A stretch of DNA of 49,262 bases, from the NCBI RefSeq assembly GCF_000317595.1, contig NZ_AEJC01000370.1, positions 1-49,262 of the forward strand, written 5' to 3'. This document shows, in pieces, positions 35,300-43,654 of the stretch (position 1 is its first letter; every line of letters starts with the position of its first letter). The DNA comes from Streptomyces ipomoeae 91-03. GTDB lineage: Bacteria > Actinomycetota > Actinomycetes > Streptomycetales > Streptomycetaceae. The position numbers were made by a program, and so were the translations under genes. The notes below the pieces were generated by a model. That model did no database searches and was not told where the DNA came from. It saw nothing but the letters and a program-made list of their open reading frames with translations.

Positions 35300-36649
35300 T
35301 CAGGACGACCCCTTCGGGTCCTCTGGAGGCTTTCCACCGGCCGCGAGTTCGAACTCCGCACGGGGATGTTCGAGTGATCCGAGGGAGACGATCTCTCGTT
35401 TGAAGAGCCCGGCGAGGGTCCATTCGGCGAGGACGCGGGCCTTGCGGTTGAAGGTCGGCACCCTGCTCAGGTGGTAGACGCGGTGCATGAACCAGGCAGG
35501 GTAGCCCTTCAGCTTGCGTCCGTAGACGTGGGCGACGCCCTTGTGCAGGCCGAGGGAGGCGACCGAGCCGACGTACTTGTGGGAGTACGTCTCCAGGGGT
35601 TCGCCGCGCAGGGAGTGGGCGATGTTGTCGCCGAGGGTGCGGGCCTGGCGTACGGCGTGCTGGGCGTTGGGGGCGGTCTCCGCGCCGGGTTCGGCGGCGG
35701 TGACGTCGGGGACGGCGGCGGCGTCACCCGCGGCCCACGCGTGCGCGGCGCCTTCCACGGACAGCTCGGGGGTGCACTTCAGTCGGCCGCGCTCGGTCAG
35801 CGGGAGGTCGGTGGCGGCGAGGATCGGGTGCGGTTTCACACCGGCCGTCCAGACGACCGTACGGGTCGGGAAGCGGGCGCCATCGCTGAGGACGGCGACA
35901 CGGTCCGCGCATGATTCGAGGCGGGTGTGGAGGCGTACGTCGATGTTGCGGCGGCGCAGTTCGGTGACCGTGTAGCGGCCCATCTCCTCGCCGACCTCCG
36001 GGAGGATGCGGTCGGAGGCCTCCACGAGGATCCACTTCATGTCCTCGGGCTTGACGTTGTGGTAGTACCGCGCGGTGTAGCGGGCCATGTCCTCCAGCTC
36101 GCCGAGCGCCTCCACGCCGGCGAAGCCGCCGCCCACGAAGACGAAGGTGAGGGCCGCGTCGCGGATCGCGGGGTCGCGGGTGGAGGAGGCGATGTCCATC
36201 TGTTCGATGACGTGGTTGCGCAGGCCGATGGCCTCTTCGACGCTCTTGAAACCGATGCCGTGGTCGGCGAGCCCGGGGATGGGGAGCGTGCGGGAGATCG
36301 AGCCGGGGGCGAGGACGAGTTCGTCGTACGTCAGTTGCTCGGTCTCCCCGCCTTCCTCGGTGGCGAGGGTGGTGAGGGTCGCGATGCGTTTGGCGTGGTT
36401 GATGGCCGTGGCCTCGCCGATGACGACCTTGCACCGGTCGAGGACGCGGCGCAGCGGAACGACGACGTGGCGGGGCGAGATGGCGCCCGCGGCGGCCTCC
36501 GGCAGGAAGGGTTGATACGTCATATAGGGGTCGGGGGACACGACGACGATCTCGACGTCGCCACGACTCAGTTCCTGCTTCAGTTGCCGTTGCAGACGCA
36601 GCGCCGTGTACAGCCCGACGTAGCCGCCGCCGACGATGAGGATGCGCAT
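35300..36649 (-). CDS. ndh: type II NADH dehydrogenase (NDH-2)
   Basis: A 449-residue FAD/NAD(P)H oxidoreductase that passes electrons from NADH to menaquinone at the membrane face without pumping protons. The FAD fingerprint VGGGYVGLYTALRLQ is at residues 6-20 and the NADH one is VFVGGGFAGVEALGEL near 170-185. AHAWAAGDAAAVPD is the FAD-binding GD motif. The C-terminal amphipathic part (PAWFMHRVYHLSRVP) suits membrane docking. ATG 36649 has GAAGGA 6 nt upstream; GTG/ATG codons just upstream are less likely. Transcribed alone. Confidence 0.9.
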   Translation of the reverse strand: MRILIVGGGYVGLYTALRLQRQLKQELSRGDVEIVVVSPDPYMTYQPFLPEAAAGAISPRHVVVPLRRVLDRCKVVIGEATAINHAKRIATLTTLATEEGGETEQLTYDELVLAPGSISRTLPIPGLADHGIGFKSVEEAIGLRNHVIEQMDIASSTRDPAIRDAALTFVFVGGGFAGVEALGELEDMARYTARYYHNVKPEDMKWILVEASDRILPEVGEEMGRYTVTELRRRNIDVRLHTRLESCADRVAVLSDGARFPTRTVVWTAGVKPHPILAATDLPLTERGRLKCTPELSVEGAAHAWAAGDAAAVPDVTAAEPGAETAPNAQHAVRQARTLGDNIAHSLRGEPLETYSHKYVGSVASLGLHKGVAHVYGRKLKGYPAWFMHRVYHLSRVPTFNRKARVLAEWTLAGLFKREIVSLGSLEHPRAEFELAAGGKPPEDPKGSS

Positions 36650-37122
36650 CCGTTCCTTCACCATCCCATGACGCACCGCTCTCGTTGGTTTGTCCACAGC
36701 CCCGGCAATTTGTGTGACCGGTCGCCTTGGGGGCGCGGGGTTGGCCGATTTACCGGAGCGTGCGGCAGGTGCGCAGGTCAGATGGTGTGAGCCGGGTAGT
36801 GGGAGGGGGCGCAAACCGGATGTAAACGGCCCGTACTCCGATCGAGGGGCGCTCCGTGCGGAACCTGCCCCTTCTGAATTGACTCCCTCTCAACTATGTT
36901 CGTGTCGACGGGGTGTAGGGGGGATGCGTTCAAGAGGTTCGGTCGGGTCCGGGGTTCCGGGTTCGGGTTCTGAGTGGGTCCGCGAGGGGCGGTCCGTTTG
37001 AGAACCTGTTCGCGGACGAGCGGGTCCGGGCCATCCAGGACCGTGGACGCTCGTTCCTCCGCTCCGGCTTCCGATGACGGGGAGAGTCTCCGGGGGGAGA
37101 CGTCATTACCGGGGGAACACGT
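36650..37122. other. divergent promoter region with G-rich tract
   Basis: No gene seen between ndh (minus) and the TetR gene (plus). Four G-runs separated by 3-4 bases occur at 36945-36967 (GGGTCCGGGGTTCCGGG, then TTCGGG), a canonical G-quadruplex pattern on the plus strand. No convincing promoter hexamer pair was found. Confidence 0.5.
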
Positions 37123-37932
37123 ATGCATATTCAGGACTCTCATTGGTCGTCCGCGTCAGCCATCGCACCCGGCGGTGCGCTCGGAGCGGCGGGCGGCAAC
37201 GGACGCGGGGACGGAGCGCGGTCCACTCCGCTCCGCGTGGACGCACAGCGCAACCTCGAGCACGTGCTGCGCGCGGCGCGCGAGGTCTTCGGCGAACTGG
37301 GGTACGGCGCGCCGATGGAGGACGTCGCCCGGCGGGCCCGGGTGGGTGTCGGCACGGTGTACCGGCGCTTCCCGAGCAAGGACGTCCTGGTCCGGCGGAT
37401 AGCCGAGGAGGAGACATCCCGGCTCACCGAGCAGGCCAGGGTGGCACTCGGGCAGGAGGAGGATCCGTGGTCGGCGCTCTCGCGCTTCCTGCGGACGTCG
37501 GTGGCCTCGGGGGCCGGGCGGTTGCTGCCGCCGCAGGTACTGCGAGTGGGGGTCGCCGAGGACGAGATCGGCGGCGCCGGTGGGGTCGCCGGGGTCGGCG
37601 GCGGTGTCGTGGACGAAGCCCGGGTGCCGCAGCAGCGGGCTCAGCCGGGAGCGGAGTTGCGACTCGTCACCGGGGCCGGGGCCGGAGCGGGGGACGTGGT
37701 CGCGGTTTCCCCTGCGGATGACGCCGGGGCGTCCGCGCTGCTCGAGGTCGTGGGGCAGTTGGTCGAGCGGGCTCGGGCCGCCGGGGAGCTGCGGGAGGAC
37801 GTGACCGTGGCCGATGTGCTGCTGGTCATTGCCACGGCCGCGCCTTCGTTGCCGGATGCGGCGCAGCAGGCGGCTGCTTCTGCGCGGTTGCTGGACATTC
37901 TGTTGGAAGGGTTGCGGTCTCGGCCGGTCTGA
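37123..37932 (+). CDS. TetR family transcriptional regulator
   Basis: A 269-residue one-domain repressor with the DNA-binding region AAREVFGELGYGAPMEDVAR and RARVGVGTVYRRFPSKDVLV (about residues 48-90). The N-terminal 35 residues are a flexible Ala/Gly/Ser tail. The ligand-binding half contains a Gly/Val/Ala-rich insertion (about 145-165) and a second Gly/Ala stretch near 180, unlike typical members, which may be loops. It is alone in its operon; its target may be itself or the divergent ndh gene 470 bp away. A hairpin terminator follows. Confidence 0.88.
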   Translation: MHIQDSHWSSASAIAPGGALGAAGGNGRGDGARSTPLRVDAQRNLEHVLRAAREVFGELGYGAPMEDVARRARVGVGTVYRRFPSKDVLVRRIAEEETSRLTEQARVALGQEEDPWSALSRFLRTSVASGAGRLLPPQVLRVGVAEDEIGGAGGVAGVGGGVVDEARVPQQRAQPGAELRLVTGAGAGAGDVVAVSPADDAGASALLEVVGQLVERARAAGELREDVTVADVLLVIATAAPSLPDAAQQAAASARLLDILLEGLRSRPV

Positions 37933-37962
37933 GATCTCCGGGGTCGGTGAGTTCGTGCCTCT

Positions 37963-37995
37963 GGGGCGGCGTGGGTTTTTCGCCCCCGCCGCCCC
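37963..37995 (+). terminator. terminator after the TetR gene
   Basis: Stem GGGGCGGCG-T-GGG against CCC-C-CGCCGCCCC with loop TTTTTCG, 30 bp after the TetR stop. The rest of 37996-38336 has no gene; a short repeat GTCGCTCCCC..CTCGCCCTTC occurs twice near 38115-38158. Confidence 0.7.
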
Positions 37996-38336
37996 TACCC
38001 GTTCCCGTCACCAGGGGCTGCGCCCCTTCGCCCCCACCCCCAGGGCCCCGCGGAGGGGGCGCCTAATGGGGTGTGGGAGCTGTCAGAAGGCGGCTGCGGG
38101 TTCGTCGTGGCTGGTCGCTCCCCCACTCGCCCTTCGTCGCTCCCCCTACTCGCCCTTCAAAGGGGTCTGCCTCCTCCCGAAATTGGGCTTACCCGTATGG
38201 GTGAACTCGCGTACTGAGGTCCGGGAGGGGCCTCGGACGGGTGGTGTGCCCGTGCTGCCGGGGGCTGGACAAAAGCCAATATGGCACGCTGAGCCGATGA
38301 TCAGGACTGGTCGGCAGGCGGCGGGGGCTTTCCGCG

Positions 38337-40340
38337 ATGAGTGTTGACAGGTGGGACGAGTCGCTGGGTGAGGGTGACTCGAGGGCCGGGGGCGGGGGGT
38401 TTCCGCAGTCGCGGTGGTCCTCATCGTCACGGTCGCCCTCGTCGGCGTCGCAGGCTCATCCTCAGGTGCCCCGGCAGAGGGATCGTGGTGGGACCGCTTG
38501 GGCGGGGGACGACGGTGGGGTTCCGGCTCAGTGGGATCGGTTCGGCTCCGGGGTGTTGCCGCCTCCTCGGGAGCAGGGGGTCGATCGGGCGCCGTCCGAT
38601 GCCGATCTCATCGAGCGGATGCGGGGTGGCGAGGACACGGCGTACGAGGAGTTGTATCGGCGCCATGCCGAGGCCGTGCGCCGGTATGCGCGGACCTGTT
38701 GCCGGGATGCCTATACGGCGGACGATCTGACGGCCGAGGTCTTCGCCCGGATGTTGCAGGCCGTACGGGGCGGGAAGGGGCCCGAGCACGCCGTACGGGC
38801 GTATCTGCTCACGTCGGTGCGGCGGGTCGCCGCGAGCTGGACGACCTCCGCCAAGCGGGAGCATCTGGTCGACGACTTCGCCGTGTTCGCGGCGCAGGCG
38901 GCGCGTGGCGCCGAGATGTCCGACAGCGACGCCCTCGATCTCGGCGCGGATGTGCGGGCGATGCACGAGGCCGAGCAGTCGATGGCGATGCAGGCGTTCC
39001 GGTCGTTGCCGGAGCGGTGGCAGGCCGTGCTGTGGCACACCGAGGTCGAGGACGAGTCGCCGAGCGAGGTCGCCACGCTCTTCGGGCTCGACGCCAACGG
39101 GACCCGGGTGCTGGCCAGCCGCGCGCGGGAAGGGCTCAAGCAGGCGTATCTGCAGGCCCATGTGAGCGCCGCCCTCGCGGGCAACTCCGCGGAGTGCGGC
39201 CGTTATGCCGACCGGCTCGGCGCCTACGCCCGCGGCAGTCTGCGTACCCGGGCCGAGCGGGGGGTGCGCAAGCATCTGGAGGAGTGCGCGGCGTGCCGGG
39301 TGGCCGCCGGGCAGATCAAGGAAGTCGCCGGCGGTATCCCGGGCGTGGTGCCGATCGCGGTCATCGGGTGGTTCGGGGCCGCCGGGTACGCGAAGGTCGC
39401 CGCGATCGTCGCCGGTGGTGCGGGGGCCGGGGCGGCCGGGGTCGCGGGGGCGGCGTCCGCTACGAGCGGGGGGTCGTCCGGTGGAGCCGGCGCCGGGGGC
39501 GGTGCCGAGGGGGTCGGGGGACCCGCGAAGGTCGGTGTCGCGGCGGGGATCGTGGCGGTGGCCGCCACGACGGCGTACCTCCTGGCGACTCTCACGGCCG
39601 ACGAGGGGCAGAACAAGGAGCCGTTGGCCAAGCCGCCCGCCTCGAAGACCGTCGAGGTCTCGCCGGAGCCTACGCCGCCCAAGTCGCCGGAGGAGCCCGA
39701 GGTCGAGCCTGAGCCCGAGGCTCCGCCGCCGGGGGTGGTGCCGGTGTCCGCGGCCTCCCCGAGGCCGAAGTCGCCGACTCCGGCGCCTTCTCCGAAACCG
39801 ACGCCCCCGCCGACTCCTACGCCGACACCCACACCGACCCCTTCGCCGGTCGAGCCATCGCCCACGCCCACATCGACGCCGTCGCCGACACCCACGTCGG
39901 CTCCCCCGGCGGTCTACCAGTGGAACGAGCTGGACTACGACGTTTTCGGTGGCGGCACCGAGCCCGAGATGCGGATCGGTGAGAGCAGTTGGGTCTGGCA
40001 GCGGTACGGGGTGTCGATCGCCGGAAAGCGTTACGCGAACGGGGTGACCGTGCACGGCCACTCCTCCGTCACCATCGACCTCAACCGCCGGTGCGCCTCG
40101 TACGACGCGCTCGTCGGCGTCGACGACATGACGCACGGTCCCGGCAAGCTCTACTTCTCCGTCTACGGCGACGGGGTGCGGCTGTGGAAGTCCGGGCTCG
40201 TGCAGCGTGGGGAGCCGGCGGTTCCGGTCCATGTGGACCTCACCGGGCGGGAGACCGTACGGCTGGTCGTCGAGCCGCACGGCCACTTCGACGTGGCGAC
40301 GCCGGCGGACTGGGCGGAGTCGGGGTTCGTCTGCGAGTAG
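38337..40340 (+). CDS. ECF sigma factor fused to zinc-finger anti-sigma, membrane and NPCBM domains
   Basis: Domains in order in this 667-residue protein: a basic, low-complexity N-terminus (1-85); sigma region 2 (SDADLIERMRGGEDTAYEEL onward, about 87-165); sigma region 4 (about 219-275, PSEVATLFGLDANGTRVLAS); a zf-HC2 anti-sigma motif H313-x3-C317-x2-C320 (HLEECAACR); one or two membrane spans (about 340-380 and 397-420); a Pro/Thr/Ser stalk (about 430-525); and an extracytoplasmic NPCBM carbohydrate-binding domain (NELDYDVFGGG, GVTVHGHSSVTIDL, then VEPHGHFDVATPADWAE). One polypeptide thus joins a sensor, anchor, inhibitor and sigma factor, as in the large C-terminally extended ECF groups of Actinobacteria. 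ATG 38337 lacks a clear ribosome site. Confidence 0.9.
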   Translation: MSVDRWDESLGEGDSRAGGGGFPQSRWSSSSRSPSSASQAHPQVPRQRDRGGTAWAGDDGGVPAQWDRFGSGVLPPPREQGVDRAPSDADLIERMRGGEDTAYEELYRRHAEAVRRYARTCCRDAYTADDLTAEVFARMLQAVRGGKGPEHAVRAYLLTSVRRVAASWTTSAKREHLVDDFAVFAAQAARGAEMSDSDALDLGADVRAMHEAEQSMAMQAFRSLPERWQAVLWHTEVEDESPSEVATLFGLDANGTRVLASRAREGLKQAYLQAHVSAALAGNSAECGRYADRLGAYARGSLRTRAERGVRKHLEECAACRVAAGQIKEVAGGIPGVVPIAVIGWFGAAGYAKVAAIVAGGAGAGAAGVAGAASATSGGSSGGAGAGGGAEGVGGPAKVGVAAGIVAVAATTAYLLATLTADEGQNKEPLAKPPASKTVEVSPEPTPPKSPEEPEVEPEPEAPPPGVVPVSAASPRPKSPTPAPSPKPTPPPTPTPTPTPTPSPVEPSPTPTSTPSPTPTSAPPAVYQWNELDYDVFGGGTEPEMRIGESSWVWQRYGVSIAGKRYANGVTVHGHSSVTIDLNRRCASYDALVGVDDMTHGPGKLYFSVYGDGVRLWKSGLVQRGEPAVPVHVDLTGRETVRLVVEPHGHFDVATPADWAESGFVCE

Positions 40341-40387
40341 CGGGCCGCGGGTGGGTGGCGCCGAGCGTGACTATGAGAAGGCCCGCA

Positions 40388-40600
40388 GCAGATGGGCAGG
40401 GAACGGGTAGGCAGGGGCCGACGGAGCACAGCGCGAGCAGGCGCGGAGCAGATGGGCGGCGAACAGGCGGGCACGCAGCCGACGAGCCACAGCGCGAGCA
40501 GGACCAGAGCAGATGAGCGGCGAACAGGCGGGCACGCAGCCCACAGGCCGCAGCGCAGGCGGGCCCGGAACACGCGGACGGGGAACGGGCAGATGCAGAG
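40388..40600. repeat. degenerate 60-bp tandem repeat, about three copies
   Basis: GCAGATGGGC/GCAGATGAGC-type units begin at 40388, 40448 and 40509 (offsets 60 and 61), with a partial one at 40589. Units share GCGAACAGGCGGGCACGCAG and CCACAGCGCGAGCAGG. No convincing gene reads through; the 40341-40847 gap holds only this and the repeat at 40686. Confidence 0.8.
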
Positions 40601-40685
40601 CCGACGGGCACCGCGCGGACGGCGGGCGGGGGCACAGGTGGGCGGATGTGTTGCGGGGATGGGTGTCTGTGCTGAGTGGGTGGGC

Positions 40686-40763
40686 GCGGGTTGGTTGTAG
40701 CTGATCGCGCCCTCGCACGTGGAGCCGTGAATCGACACAGCGCCGCGCCCCTTTCAGGGCCGT
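40686..40763 (+). repeat. dispersed intergenic repeat, copy 2
   Basis: GCGGGTTGGTTGTAG, then GGAGCCGTGAATCGACACAG and CGCCGCGCCCC. It aligns along its length with the copy at 45127-45202 and, inverted, 33236-33300. Confidence 0.75.
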
Positions 40764-40847
40764 GGGCTCTGAAGGCGCACGCATCGCCTGCTGCTTCAAG
40801 GCCGTGGGCTCTGAAGGTGCCCCCGTCGCCTGCTGCCCTCCTGCCCC

Positions 40848-42941
40848 CTACGCCCGCCTCGCCGTGGCCCCCTCCCCCAGGGCCCCCCTCTGGGGCGTGA
40901 TCCCCGCCGGAACCGCTCGTTGTCTCGCCGGTGTGCCCGTCCAGCATGTGCCCCGGCGGGACAGCAGGCGTCGTAGCCACAGTTCCAGGGAGACGAGGTC
41001 GGCCAGGCCGTCCAGGGGCAAGGGTTCGCCCTCGGCGGCTGAGCGGAGGGCCTTGCGGACGACCCGGGCTTCGACGAGGCCGGCCTGGGCGAGGAGGGGG
41101 GTGTCGAAGAGGGTGATGAGGGAGTCGGCGGCTGTTCGGAGGCCGGTGCGGACCGCGGCTGCCGAGGTGGCGTGGGAGGGGGCGCCCCAGCCGGGTGGGA
41201 GGTCGGTGATGCCGGCGCCCTCCAGGACCGTACGGAGGACGGCGGCCCTGGCGCCGGGCTGGACGCGGAGCGCTTCGGGGAGGGCGCGGCAGGCGCGTAC
41301 GACCTGGTTGTCGAGGAAGGGGGCGTGCAGGCGTTGGGAGCGGATCTCCGCGGCCTGTTCGAGGACGCGGATGTCGGTGGCCTGGCGGGCCAGCGCTGCT
41401 CGGGCCCGGAAGTCCCCGGGGCGCTGGCCCGGGCCGACGCTCGGGCGGCCCGTCGTCACTCCCAGGCGAATCGATACTTCTGCCAGTGCCTCCCCCGTCA
41501 GCCAGCGGGCTGCGGGGCCGGGTCTGGCCCAGGTGAGGGCCGCCAGCGAAGCCCCTACCGCGCCTCCGGGTTCCTCGAAGCGGCGTTGCATCAGGCGGGC
41601 GGCCAGTACTTCCACCCCGGCTCGGTAGGGAGTGCGGGCCAGCTTGCGGGCGGCGCTGTACACGCGCGCGGGGACCATCACCGAGCCGTCCGCCTTGGCC
41701 AGGGCGGCGACCGGGCGGACCAGATGGCGGCGCTTGCGGTCCATCAGGAGGTCGGTCAGGCGGGCGGGGTGGGCATCCAGGACCTGGCGGGCGCCGTACC
41801 CCGTGAAGTGGTCCGCGCTGCCGGAGGCCAGGCGGGCGCGGTGGCGGGCGGCGGTCACGAGGGACGGGCCCGGTTCGTCGGTCAGGGGGCCCTCCAGGTC
41901 GGCGTACGGGAGGGTTTCCTCGCCGCCGGTCACCACTACGTGGTGGAGGCGGGGGTTGGCGGCGAGGGTTCCGGCGCGTTCGAGTTCGGCTTCGCGGCCG
42001 GAGGTCGCCAGGTCGTTGAAGGTGACGGCCAGGAGGCGTTCGCCCGCTCCCGTGCCGTGGCCCAGGACCGTGCCCGGGGCGCCCGGGAGGCCGGCCGCCA
42101 GCAGCGCCAGCGTTCCCGAGGCGGGGCCACCGGAGAGGTCCGCGCCGATGCCGGGGACGGGCATGCCTCGGGCGGCTCGGCGTTCGGCAGGGCCCATGCC
42201 GGGGACCGGTCCGGGGTCGATGTCGGGGACGTGCCGGGGGGCCGACAGGCGGACGCGTACGGCCTCGACGAGGGCGTCCCGGACGCCGTCCACCGCGCTG
42301 GTGGGGTCGGCGGCGGGGGCCGCCACGGCGAGGGAGGCGACCGGCTCGTAGCCGGCGATCTCTCGCGCCCCGGCGCGCAGGATCAGCGCATGCCCCGGGG
42401 GAATGCGGCGCACGCCGTCGTACGGGGTGGAGTCATGGAGGGCGTCGGGTACGTCGGGGGCGGCGAGCAGGGCGGCCAGGTACCCGAAGTCGAGGTTGGC
42501 CTCGATGAGGTCGGCGAGCGGGAGGGCGGCGGTCGCGTACGCCGTGCCGCCCGCCCAAGGGGTGTAGAAGACCGGGCGGGCGCCGGCCAGGTCACCGCAG
42601 ACGGTCACCCGGCGGCCGACCTGGACGACGGCGGTGTAACTGCCGGGCCAGGCGGTCAGATGGCGCAGGGCACCGCCGCGGGCCGCGAACAGGGCCACGC
42701 GCAGCTGCTCGTCGGAGGCGCCGCAGATGCCGAGGACGGCGATCCTGGTCTGTTCGTCGGCCTTCACGACGCGGACCTCGTCGGGGCGCCAGTCCCCCAC
42801 CGCCCACAGCGGATCGGGGTCACCCCACAGGAGTTGGGAGCCCACCGGGTGCACGGTCTCGCCGTCGGGTCCGGTGGCTCCGGCGGCGCCGATCACGGGG
42901 GCGCCAGCGGCGGTACTGCTCCATCCCACCAACCACCGCAT
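40848..42941 (-). CDS. asparagine-synthase-like / lasso-cyclase-like protein
   Basis: A 697-residue protein. The N-terminal half follows the glutamine-amidotransferase fold (VTVCGDLAGARPVFYTPWAG, GVRRIPPGHALILRAG). However, residue 2 after the initiator is Arg (MRWLVGW) instead of the catalytic Cys, so it cannot release ammonia from glutamine. The C-terminal synthetase domain has ADLSGGPASGTLALLAAGLP, where the SGGxDS pyrophosphate loop is SGGPAS (Asp lost), then AVTFND and, later, LHAPFLDNQVVRACRALPE. It resembles macrolactam cyclases of lasso peptides and a conserved Streptomyces paralogue. No lasso precursor or protease gene is adjacent. ATG 42941 has GGAGG 6 nt upstream. Confidence 0.82.
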   Translation of the reverse strand: MRWLVGWSSTAAGAPVIGAAGATGPDGETVHPVGSQLLWGDPDPLWAVGDWRPDEVRVVKADEQTRIAVLGICGASDEQLRVALFAARGGALRHLTAWPGSYTAVVQVGRRVTVCGDLAGARPVFYTPWAGGTAYATAALPLADLIEANLDFGYLAALLAAPDVPDALHDSTPYDGVRRIPPGHALILRAGAREIAGYEPVASLAVAAPAADPTSAVDGVRDALVEAVRVRLSAPRHVPDIDPGPVPGMGPAERRAARGMPVPGIGADLSGGPASGTLALLAAGLPGAPGTVLGHGTGAGERLLAVTFNDLATSGREAELERAGTLAANPRLHHVVVTGGEETLPYADLEGPLTDEPGPSLVTAARHRARLASGSADHFTGYGARQVLDAHPARLTDLLMDRKRRHLVRPVAALAKADGSVMVPARVYSAARKLARTPYRAGVEVLAARLMQRRFEEPGGAVGASLAALTWARPGPAARWLTGEALAEVSIRLGVTTGRPSVGPGQRPGDFRARAALARQATDIRVLEQAAEIRSQRLHAPFLDNQVVRACRALPEALRVQPGARAAVLRTVLEGAGITDLPPGWGAPSHATSAAAVRTGLRTAADSLITLFDTPLLAQAGLVEARVVRKALRSAAEGEPLPLDGLADLVSLELWLRRLLSRRGTCWTGTPARQRAVPAGITPQRGALGEGATARRA

Positions 42942-43654
42942 CGCCGCCTCCACAGGCTGTGGACAACCAGTGCACCGTACGAACGGCTCCCATGCTGCCA
43001 CGAAGGAGGCTCACTGGAGGGCGTGCGCGAAGTGTTGCGCACCGGTAAGTGCGCCCCTGGGGAGCCTTGAGCGCTCCCCCGTCACACCCTCGGGCCGCCC
43101 CTGAAGAGGGGTGATCGACGGAGCGGTACCCCGGGTCTACGACGCGAATGCGCCCCCGGTACGCTCCCCCAAAACACCTAACGCGCCCTCAAGAGACGTG
43201 GTCGGAGGGGTATTCACCCCTGGCGACCACCGATGATTTTCAGCCAAATCGGGAACGAGGAGCGAAGTTCGCAGAACCTCCGCACCCCTCCCGATGGCGA
43301 CTCAGTGTCAACGCACAGTCCGGGAGGCGGAGTTCGCCTCCCGGACCGGTCCGCCGCCCGCGGGGATGGAGGCGGCGGTGTCCCCCAGCCCACTGGATCC
43401 AGTACAGCGGGCCGACCCACGCACCACCATGGAACCGCTCCCCCGATGGCCGGAGAAGAGCGCACGGACGGGCGCACGGCCACACAGCGGGAGCACGTCG
43501 CAACAGTCCGTACTCTGTCCGCACTTTCGTACGGACCACAATCCCGCCAACAGGATTTGAGCCCCTTAACGCTTGGGATGCGGCGAACTACGCTGGGTTT
43601 ACGAATGCCGCGCGCCTATGCCGCCGCGGCAGCCGTCTGTTCGAGGGGTGGCGC
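42942..43654. other. divergent intergenic region
   Basis: No gene I trust in this 713-bp stretch. Inverted repeats occur: AGGGGT-ATTC-ACCCCT (about 43207-43222) and TCCGTAC / GTACGGA (43507-43513 and 43529-43535, 15-bp spacer). A weak promoter TTAACG (43566-43571), 17 bp, TACGCT (43589-43594) precedes the NsdA-like gene by about 60 bp. I found no sigma-WhiG consensus. Confidence 0.45.

Noticed and set aside
43002..43654. Sigma-WhiG promoter before the NsdA-like gene
   Set aside because: No GCCGATAA-like -10 with a TAAA -35 could be found.
42942..43654. Hidden lasso precursor peptide near the cyclase-like gene
   Set aside because: Short frames here lack a leader/core pattern with a ring-forming Gly/Ala/Cys/Ser and Asp/Glu at position 7-9.
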